A stretch of DNA of 64,000 nt, from positions 682,001 through 746,000 of the forward strand of contig JAPFFF010000065.1 in assembly GCA_039105265.1 (NCBI GenBank), given 5' to 3'. A program made the translations under genes and the position numbers. The stretch comes from Tritrichomonas musculus (Eukaryota; Parabasalia; Tritrichomonadida; Tritrichomonadidae). This document shows, piece by piece, positions 58,265 through 64,000 of the stretch. Position 1 is the stretch's first letter; each line of letters opens with the position of its first letter. The notes beneath the pieces are model-generated. The model saw nothing but the letters and a program-made list of their open reading frames with translations. It did not search any database and was not told the DNA's origin.

Positions 58265-58605
58265 CATATATGTGTTAGCGCTAACTGGTATAGTTGTTGG
58301 ATCAAGAAGGATGTCTCCCAGCTTCGGCGGCAGGCATAGGTTCGATTCACTGCCATACCGATTTTTCGTATTATTTCCGGTCCATATTTGTGGTAGAGCC
58401 CAAGCGCACTAAACACCTTGGGTAAGCTATTACTTGTGGATTATGGGGTAATACGGGCATTTGCCGGCATTTGCAACCCAAACCAGTCTCATGGTGGATG
58501 CAGGTATTTTCCTTGAGGGATTGATGTGCAATCCCGGGCATGTATATTGGTTCCTCTAGAGAATGCATTACGCATCCATCATGGGGTCGGTTTTTGCAAA
58601 AATAT
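58265..58605 (+). ncRNA. candidate structured RNA locus with Pol III-like boxes
   Basis: No long frame uses the Maverick start signal here, and the sequence is GC-richer than other spacers. Left part: TAGCGCTAACTGG resembles an A box, GGTTCGATTCA (58339-58349) a B box, and CGATTTTTCG a T5 terminator. GGTAT and ATACC could close it, with a CC-A-GC(TTCG)GC-GG hairpin and a GGCAG/CTGCC stem inside. Right part: hairpins CCCAAG/CTTGGG, GGGATTG(ATGTG)CAATCCC, and a 12-bp outer stem CATGGTGGATGC with GCATCCATCATG, allowing one G-U. It does not fold as a normal tRNA by eye. A 65-codon minus-strand frame (58371-58568) is the alternative. Confidence 0.4.
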
Positions 58606-58618
58606 TTTTGGACTACGG

Positions 58619-59188
58619 TTAGAAATCGGTTGTATCAATCTCATCATCGGGATCTGGAGCTGGTTCCCTTGGGGGACCGTTTATAGGCATATGGGTGTTG
58701 ATTAGTTTTTGGGTCATATACATGGAGATACTCAATTTCAGGTTATCGCGTATGAGTCTACGCAATAGGGATACACGTTTATGAGGTTCTGCGTTGGATA
58801 CCGTATCGATTACTGCCTGTGATGTGACATATTGGATCAATCGGTCGTGATCCCCAATATCCAGGAACTTGCTTCGATTGAATATATGGGTGCGATTTAA
58901 ACGAGGTCGAGGATGTTCAATAGATAGAGTCTCAGGAGGTGAGTCATTTGCATCCTGAGTGGTGTCCTGAGTGGTGTCGATATGTGCTTCAGCCTTTGGG
59001 GTATCAGTAGATGGTTTGCGTTTATGGTTCATACGCTTAATCAAATGCTTGACATCTCGGCGCAAATCGGTGATACCATCTACGATCTTTAGGAGTATCT
59101 CAGCATCAGTTGCTGTACCAGTAGCTGTATCAGTAGCCATATCAGTAACTGTATCAGTAGCTGTATCAGTAGTCATATCTGTATCCAT
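58619..59188 (-). CDS. unknown protein with Thr/Asp repeat N-terminus
   Basis: 189 residues, start CATAAATG with TATTTTTG just upstream (59194-59201). The first 28 residues are a TDTAT/TATDM-type repeat from a short DNA repeat (ctgtatcagtag). Then follow a helical stretch 'AEILLKIVDGITDLRRDVKHLIKRM', a disordered linker, and a folded C-terminal part 'KFLDIGDHDRLIQYVTSQAVIDTVSNAEPHKRVSLLRRLIRDNLKLSISMYM'. The order resembles small Maverick virion proteins, but no family is recognised. Confidence 0.6.
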   Translation of the reverse strand: MDTDMTTDTATDTVTDMATDTATGTATDAEILLKIVDGITDLRRDVKHLIKRMNHKRKPSTDTPKAEAHIDTTQDTTQDANDSPPETLSIEHPRPRLNRTHIFNRSKFLDIGDHDRLIQYVTSQAVIDTVSNAEPHKRVSLLRRLIRDNLKLSISMYMTQKLINTHMPINGPPREPAPDPDDEIDTTDF

Positions 59189-59252
59189 TTATGCAAAAAT
59201 AAAATATTATTTTCGACTGTTCCAGGGATTTTGACACGAATGTACCTCGTAC

Positions 59253-60020
59253 TTATGATTGCATTGTGGTTGTGAAATATTTGTCCACTGCTGTGTGAAA
59301 ATCATTAAGGCATGATCTTTTGATGGTAATCCTAGTACCACCTACAGTGACATCATCCCCTTTGAACATAGCTTTGGCCATTCGCTTGATATCTTCATTC
59401 GGGGTCATTGCGATGGGTAGGTCATCAATAAATATCCAGCGCTTCTTCTTATCTTGATATATCCTACTGACCTGCCTCCATGAATGCTTGTTGCGACGAA
59501 CAAGATGGAGTACCACAGAATCCTTATCTTTGGGAAGATCCTCAAGCCATATCATATATCGGTAGCTATTTTTGTGATCCTTGGGGACAGCCCTTGGAGT
59601 GAGGTCCTTGATCTTGTTAACCATCTGCTCGCGTTGCTGAGAAGCTAGTGAATCCAATAATTGCATGACATCCCATGCATATGATGGTGATGCCCACATT
59701 GCAATATGATTGACCAGCAATCGGTGAACATACATACCCTTCAAATCATTTGGTAAATTGGGTCTATCTTCATACAATTTCTGGTCTGGTAGAATTCTAC
59801 CGGACCCACTTTCGAGCAATTCCTGTGTTGATTTGTTATCAAACCAATGGCGAAACTGTTTCTTGGAATTACACGCAGTGAGAATGCTTTGAGCTTGGTA
59901 CATATCATCCTTAATGGAATGTACCAAACGGAGCTTCTCATTATACTGTATGTATTCATACTCATCATCGATTGGTTCGACAACAGCTGACACTGATGTG
60001 TTTGTCCCAGTTGATTCCAT
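59253..60020 (-). CDS. KilA-N domain protein
   Basis: 255 residues. Residues about 25-125 match the KilA-N DNA-binding domain: 'KKQFRHWFDNKSTQELLES', then 'GMYVHRLLVNHIAMWASPSYAWDVMQLLDSL', the characteristic 'YVH..L..hIA.WaSP.yA..V'. The C-terminal half (YRYMIWLEDLPKDKDSVVLHLVRRNKHSWRQ...RWIFIDDLPIAMTPN) is a separate domain of the kind fused to KilA-N in large DNA viruses. It probably regulates transcription or binds element DNA. A palindromic repeat lies inside the domain and encodes 'ESGSGRILPDQ' at residues 70-80, in what is likely a loop. Start CCAAATG. Confidence 0.8.
   Translation of the reverse strand: MESTGTNTSVSAVVEPIDDEYEYIQYNEKLRLVHSIKDDMYQAQSILTACNSKKQFRHWFDNKSTQELLESGSGRILPDQKLYEDRPNLPNDLKGMYVHRLLVNHIAMWASPSYAWDVMQLLDSLASQQREQMVNKIKDLTPRAVPKDHKNSYRYMIWLEDLPKDKDSVVLHLVRRNKHSWRQVSRIYQDKKKRWIFIDDLPIAMTPNEDIKRMAKAMFKGDDVTVGGTRITIKRSCLNDFHTAVDKYFTTTMQS
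59788..59801. repeat. 14-bp palindrome inside the KilA-N gene (copy C)
   Basis: GGTAGAATTCTACC with flanks GGTCT and GGACCC, as in the intergenic copies A and B (17341-17354, 52510-52523). Only about 20 bases of the longer repeat are present here. Confidence 0.82.
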
Positions 60021-60123
60021 TTGGAATTCGATAAAAAATTGAGTTGCATTGCGAACTAGCTAGTTATTACATCATATGGAGTTGAGTCCAAAAATATAAA
60101 TGCGAATGTGATTGAACAAATGC

Positions 60124-60282
60124 TCAAGCAAATTCATATGAGAATCTGAGTATTTTCAATAGCATCTTGATACGGCTCAAATCGAGTTCCTTGCGATCAT
60201 AGCTATCACCATCTATGATTTTGGTTCGAAGGGATTCCAAATCAGTTTCATAATTTGATATTGTGTCGATGAGATCGTCCAT
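60124..60282 (-). CDS. possible small protein (52 residues)
   Basis: MDDLIDTISNYETDLESLRT, then KIIDGDSYDRKELDLSRIKM and LLKILRFSYEFA. It is acidic, helical, with good codon use for the element and the same strand as its neighbours. The start lacks a clear TAAATG context, which lowers confidence. Function unknown. Confidence 0.4.
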   Translation of the reverse strand: MDDLIDTISNYETDLESLRTKIIDGDSYDRKELDLSRIKMLLKILRFSYEFA

Positions 60283-60547
60283 GAAATCATCGTCGTTGTG
60301 GTAGTAGTAGTATATACTAGTCGGTTTCCGCGGGGCACAGGCTGCCCACGCGTCAACACGAACTAGTTAAAAAAAATAAAAAAAAAAAAAAAAATAAAAA
60401 AGAAAAATAAAAAAAAAACTTCTTCTTCTTTTCATGTTATCCCACCCACCCACCTCAACGCCTACCATCAATGAAACGGCACAGGTACCCCACCCCACAA
60501 CCGCCCATCTATGAAACGGCACAGGTACCTGCCCGAGAATCTCGTAC
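60283..60547. other. non-coding spacer with A tract and direct repeat
   Basis: Contains 'gtagtagtagtatatactagt', a GC-rich block 60330-60360 flanked by ACTAGT copies, a 50-base A-rich tract (about 60368-60418), and a 19-base direct repeat ATGAAACGGCACAGGTACC at 60471-60489 and 60511-60529 (period 40). No gene seen. Confidence 0.6.
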
Positions 60548-63169
60548 TTATTTCTTCATATATATAGCATCGAAACAAATCATAGAACATTCATCACAAT
60601 CTAACTCAATATTATATATATCATAAGCACCAGAAGGTGGGTTAGTGTCTTTAAAGTATATTTCATCCAAATATGATTTTATTTGTTGAGGGTCAGACCA
60701 TTCAGTTGATATAAATCTAATAAAATGTAGCTTTTGAGTCTTGTCCTTGAATATCAATAAGTACTCCCCATCTGGAACAGGTTCATTATCACCTGTTGGA
60801 TCATTATCTAAATTATCAATAATTATGTGTTTCTCACTTGTAAAATAAGAGAATAGAAAATACCTATTATATTCATCAGTGACATCAGTAAATCCTGTAT
60901 AATATGCTTTCCATTCACTATCTGGGTCATTTTTCTCTTCTAATGCAGTTAACCTAGCTTCCATTGCTGCTATAGTATCTTTTAATGCGATATTTTCACC
61001 CTCTAATGTCTCTATCCTACGTATCAGTACTTCTAGACCTTCATTAGCTTCATCCACTGTAGGGTAATTATCAAACTCAGCCTCTAGCTCATTGACCTTC
61101 TCAGCTAACAACTTGAAACAAGGCTTGAGTGAATCCCTAAACATATTGCTGATATCCATAGCACCACTTAATGTCAAGGTTCCAGTATCAGGGTTATCAT
61201 TCTCATCAGTAAAAGGTAGTTCATCAAGTTGCTTATACTCTTCCTCACACCAGGTAATTATAGGTGTTATATCTTTGGTTATGCTTCTTGCTGTAGTACC
61301 TGACATGAAGTTAATGCTATATCTAACCAAATCACTCATACCTTTGGTTGACTTACGCGAGAATAACCTTTTAAGGAATCCTCCACCTTTTATGGTAGGA
61401 AAGCTTATACCATCTGGAAATAGCTGCATACCAATAGAACCTATTGACCCAGCAGTACCTGCAACTCCAAAAGCTAATGCTGTCCATGAGACTATACGCA
61501 AATTATCTACATCATCCTCCAGATGTTGAGTAACTTGTTCAGTCCTTGATACTCTACCTTTTAAGCTTTCCATAACAGTGTTCATTTCGTTAACATCATA
61601 GCTAATAACATCTACATTGTTGGTAACTAAGTTTAAATCACTCCTCATAGTAGTAATATTATCAGCAGTAATTATCTTAGAGGAGGTAATATTATAATCA
61701 GTATATAAGGTCGTTGCCCCATTAGGATTTGGGGATACTTCATAAAATTGCTGCTTAATGATATACTCGAATGGGTTAGTAGTTGAATCCCAATGAACCT
61801 CATCTATTGGGTCAACATATTCATCAGCTAAATATATCTTAATATCCCTTGAGTCATTAGTAGTCGAAGCTGCATATGTATATTCAAGCTTTTCACATGA
61901 ATCAAGTACACCATGTAAGAACAACCATACCTTGTCTCCTCCATTACCTTCTTTTCCAGTAGGTCGAACTGAGAACCTATTTGCATTTTTAGAACCTTCA
62001 AGGGTAATATCAAGGTAGAGTTCATCAATAGCACTAGTTTCTAATTTATTAGTCGCATTATTCATCTTATAGCACCTTATTGCTTCAATATCATATCCAT
62101 CTTTTGTACCTCCTTGACTTGTTTGATATCCTAGACCATATTTCGAAAAAGGTTCTATCTCCCCTGTCTTTAATTTTACAAAACAGTCTATTTTACACTT
62201 ACCTCCATGAATCATGTAATGTAGTATGTTATCAGGAGAGTAGTCATTAGGCTTATTAATCAGTTTCATGTTCCTCTCACTCCTCTTGACTTGTATGTAG
62301 GTACCATCTTCACCATACTCATTCTCCTTATTTAATCCATTAACTAATCTACCATTGATATGACCTTGTATGTTATCACCTACCCATTTTGTACCATCCC
62401 ATGATAAAAACCACTTATTACCAAAACAATACTCATTAAACCTAAACTCTAAGTCATTAGGTATAGTATATCCTGTATCTATGTTCCATTGAAGTAACCA
62501 ATATTTCTTGTTATCTATCACAACCTGACTAGTTGATGTAGGCTTATATAAGTATAGTACATCACTTTTACGTAAACTTAATGCATTATCAGCTTTTATT
62601 ATAGAACACTTTATTGCCTTCTCTGTCTGTAAAGAATCAGTTATATATTCATTCATTATGCTCAACTCCCCATTCAGCCACAAGGTATATGGGTTGAAGT
62701 CTAGTTTACTATCAAAAGCTATATTCATATATCCCATAATGGTACTATTATTTATACTGCATCCATTACTACTTTTAGTTATCAAAGGAGAATATACTTG
62801 ACCATCCTTAACATATATGTAGAACTCCTTGACTAAATTACCACTTGTATCATATACTATATTCTTCCTCAATACTATCTTAAATATATTAGTCTGGGTT
62901 TTTATTTCGTTGAGCTTATTCATGAAGTCTTCAGGCAAATTAACAAACTTAAGGATATTGTAAGTTGTTGTTGAAGACTCAAATGATACATACTGTATAT
63001 TTTTATTTTTAATATCAACTTCTGGTAAACCTTCGACCTCATTAAATAAATGACCTGTCTGCACATAGTTATCTAAGTCACCCAATGTTAATAACTGGCT
63101 ACCTTTTCGAGTAGCATCCCCTATCTTAAACTGTATATCTCCTTTAAATCTTGTAGTAGTATCACTCAT
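60548..63169 (-). CDS. modular surface/fibre-like protein (873 residues)
   Basis: I start at ATG 63169 (MSDTTTRFKGDIQFKIGDAT). It holds one copy of the module found twice in the inner element's giant protein: 'ALSLRKSDVLYLYKPTSTSQ', 'EFRFNEYCFGNKWFLSWDGTKWVGDNIQG', 'IIKQQFYEVSPNPNGATTLY' and 'ITSSKIITADNITTMRSDLN' (about 475-530). A glycine-rich hydrophobic stretch follows (about 556-580), then 'ITWCEEEYKQLDE' and a coiled coil at 713-746, ending in a beta knob. It is probably an attachment or entry protein. Codon use is more AT-rich than neighbouring genes, so the gene may have joined this element from another. Confidence 0.72.
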   Translation of the reverse strand: MSDTTTRFKGDIQFKIGDATRKGSQLLTLGDLDNYVQTGHLFNEVEGLPEVDIKNKNIQYVSFESSTTTYNILKFVNLPEDFMNKLNEIKTQTNIFKIVLRKNIVYDTSGNLVKEFYIYVKDGQVYSPLITKSSNGCSINNSTIMGYMNIAFDSKLDFNPYTLWLNGELSIMNEYITDSLQTEKAIKCSIIKADNALSLRKSDVLYLYKPTSTSQVVIDNKKYWLLQWNIDTGYTIPNDLEFRFNEYCFGNKWFLSWDGTKWVGDNIQGHINGRLVNGLNKENEYGEDGTYIQVKRSERNMKLINKPNDYSPDNILHYMIHGGKCKIDCFVKLKTGEIEPFSKYGLGYQTSQGGTKDGYDIEAIRCYKMNNATNKLETSAIDELYLDITLEGSKNANRFSVRPTGKEGNGGDKVWLFLHGVLDSCEKLEYTYAASTTNDSRDIKIYLADEYVDPIDEVHWDSTTNPFEYIIKQQFYEVSPNPNGATTLYTDYNITSSKIITADNITTMRSDLNLVTNNVDVISYDVNEMNTVMESLKGRVSRTEQVTQHLEDDVDNLRIVSWTALAFGVAGTAGSIGSIGMQLFPDGISFPTIKGGGFLKRLFSRKSTKGMSDLVRYSINFMSGTTARSITKDITPIITWCEEEYKQLDELPFTDENDNPDTGTLTLSGAMDISNMFRDSLKPCFKLLAEKVNELEAEFDNYPTVDEANEGLEVLIRRIETLEGENIALKDTIAAMEARLTALEEKNDPDSEWKAYYTGFTDVTDEYNRYFLFSYFTSEKHIIIDNLDNDPTGDNEPVPDGEYLLIFKDKTQKLHFIRFISTEWSDPQQIKSYLDEIYFKDTNPPSGAYDIYNIELDCDECSMICFDAIYMKK

Positions 63170-63188
63170 TTTAGTTAAATAAAACTTC

Positions 63189-63413
63189 TCATTCGATGTT
63201 AGCGCATTTAGCTTCAAGTGCTGCAAGTCTTGCCTCAAGAGTATCAATATATGCATCCTTCTGGTCTATCATTTCCTTCACTTCTACTTTAGTAATATAA
63301 GCAGTCATATCTATATCTTCTAATGGATGTTTTGTACTTGACTTATTTTCAAGCTCTTTGATTTTCTCGCACATGAATGCTATTGTACCCTTTAAAGTAT
63401 CGGTCTGTTCCAT
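63189..63413 (-). CDS. small coiled-coil protein at the right terminal repeat
   Basis: 74 residues from ATG 63413, whose first codons lie in the last bases of the right terminal repeat. 'LKGTIAFMCEKIKELENKSS' and 'VKEMIDQKDAYIDTLEARLAALEAKCANIE' form two coiled-coil segments. It ends 20 bases before the surface-protein start and may be its partner. Moderate support only. Confidence 0.5.
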   Translation of the reverse strand: MEQTDTLKGTIAFMCEKIKELENKSSTKHPLEDIDMTAYITKVEVKEMIDQKDAYIDTLEARLAALEAKCANIE

Positions 63414-63636
63414 AGGTGGGCCATAGGTGGGCCATATGCGGCCTATTTTTGGAATTTGTATGGGCCCGAATATGGGCGTTTTATAAGCGTTTTGGGGAGG
63501 TATGCAGTATGTGGATTTTGAATATTGACCCATATATAGGCCATTTTTGGAATTTATGGGGCCCAAATATGGGCCATTTAAAGGCGTTTTTGGGTGGGAT
63601 TTATCTGACCCCGATTATTGATACACTATCACTACT
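63410..63636 (-). repeat. outer Maverick terminal inverted repeat, right
   Basis: Reverse complement of 11465-11691 with no difference seen. It ends ACTACT, followed by CCCCTC, the target duplication (63637-63642). Confidence 0.9.
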
Positions 63637-63671
63637 CCCCTCAAAAAATTCTGAAGAGACTAAATCCAAAA

Positions 63672-63890
63672 AATGAGTATAAGCAAAAAAGATTATTTTA
63701 GTGTCGATTTTGAAGGTTTTGTTGTTCCTTTTAGATTAAGCAAAGTCGCTATATTGGACACCCATTTTTTTTACTGATGTATATATTACGCCGCGCGCTT
63801 TATTAAATATGATGAATCATTCACTCACAACGAAAAAGGAAGTTATGGGGTATTTATCAGGCCATTTCAAAGACCATTCGTACCTCATTA
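63672..63890 (+). pseudogene. decayed host gene start, unassigned
   Basis: MSISKKDYFSVDFEGFVVPF, then RLSKVAILDTHFF, then an in-frame TGA, after which the same frame stays open (YDESFTHNEKGSYGVFIRPF) until another stop. The opening resembles N-termini of trichomonad ankyrin-repeat or BTB-like proteins ('d F.v.. g..vp..LskvaiLs..f'), but this is weak. The rest to 64000 shows no open frame. It is host DNA beyond the Maverick target site. Confidence 0.3.
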
Positions 63891-64000
63891 CTGATGCTGT
63901 CGCCCTTCCTGTGACACTCTTCATTATTTGACGTCCAAATCGTCTAATGTTGATAAAACCATTCGTACCTTATATAAAGCTATTGAGCATTATGATGACA

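Larger units (their letters stand above)
11465..63636. mobile_element. Maverick/Polinton (outer), with two nested insertions
   Basis: The element is bounded by 227-bp terminal inverted repeats beginning AGTAGT and by a 6-bp target duplication. Parts from left to right are: a small unknown gene; ATPase, membrane peptide, conserved small protein and major capsid protein on the minus strand; pVI-like, coiled-coil and integrase genes; two structural genes; a four-repeat protein; a fibre-like gene; polymerase; KilA-N; and a surface protein. It is interrupted by an AT-rich DNA transposon and by a second Maverick, so it looks whole at its ends but carries two large breaks. The terminal repeats look identical, so it is young, though older than the insertions it contains. 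Confidence 0.93.

Noticed and set aside
58265-58360. A normal tRNA gene
   Set aside because: B-box-like sequence and a T5 run are present, but a standard cloverleaf (7-bp acceptor, D and T stems) does not form by eye. I report it only as a candidate structured RNA.
58371-58568. 65-codon minus-strand frame with several Cys and His
   Set aside because: Kept only as an alternative. The strong hairpins in the DNA and the weak start context make an RNA more likely, but I cannot exclude a small protein.

Overview
The window looks like nuclear DNA of a parabasalid, most likely a trichomonad (Trichomonas or Tritrichomonas). It has intron-free AT-rich host genes, a protein kinase carrying RCC1-type repeats, and large Maverick/Polinton elements, which are famously abundant in this group. 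This assignment is inference from gene content; no taxonomic marker is present.

Region 1-11458 is host DNA. An RCC1-repeat plus coiled-coil plus kinase gene lies at 7765-10056. Its downstream copy-mate enters at the left edge (2-1435) and is base-for-base identical over the shared coding part, while the flanks have drifted. A third, decayed relic lies at 3785-4160. Between them are relics of an unrecognised gene, an AAA-ATPase-like gene and a SNF2-type helicase.

Region 11465-63636 is one Maverick/Polinton. It has identical 227-bp terminal inverted repeats beginning AGTAGT and a perfect 6-bp target duplication (CCCCTC). Two other elements have inserted into it. An AT-rich DNA transposon (about 24405-27752, DDE transposase, possibly P/THAP9-like) sits between a large four-repeat protein gene and a fibre-like gene. 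A second, complete-looking Maverick (29288-50983, TIRs of 431 and 441 bp, 5-bp duplication GAGTT) sits inside that fibre-like gene. Without the two inserts the outer element would be about 27 kb.

Both Mavericks carry the family's replication and virion set: protein-primed family B DNA polymerase with an OTU-like N-terminal region, DDE integrase, packaging ATPase, double-jelly-roll major capsid protein, a small pVI-like amphipathic protein, and a conserved small protein next to the capsid gene. Each also has its own accessory genes. In the outer element these are a KilA-N protein, the four-repeat 1209-residue protein, coiled-coil proteins, and a possible structured RNA locus at 58265-58605. 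In the inner element they are a NUMOD4-HNH endonuclease, a basic AT-hook-like protein and a 2462-residue modular surface protein flanked by two tandem-repeat arrays. Most genes of both elements share a start context of TATTTTTG followed, about 6-15 bases later, by (T/C)AAATG, which resembles late promoters of large DNA viruses.

The most unusual signals are these: a GC-rich palindromic repeat present in identical form in two genes but read in different frames, plus a variant in a third (like Rickettsia palindromic elements); a second palindrome family that includes a copy inside the KilA-N gene; the candidate structured RNA with Pol III-like boxes; and a roughly 550-residue surface-protein module occurring three times across the two elements. 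The right edge (63643-64000) returns to host DNA with a decayed gene start.
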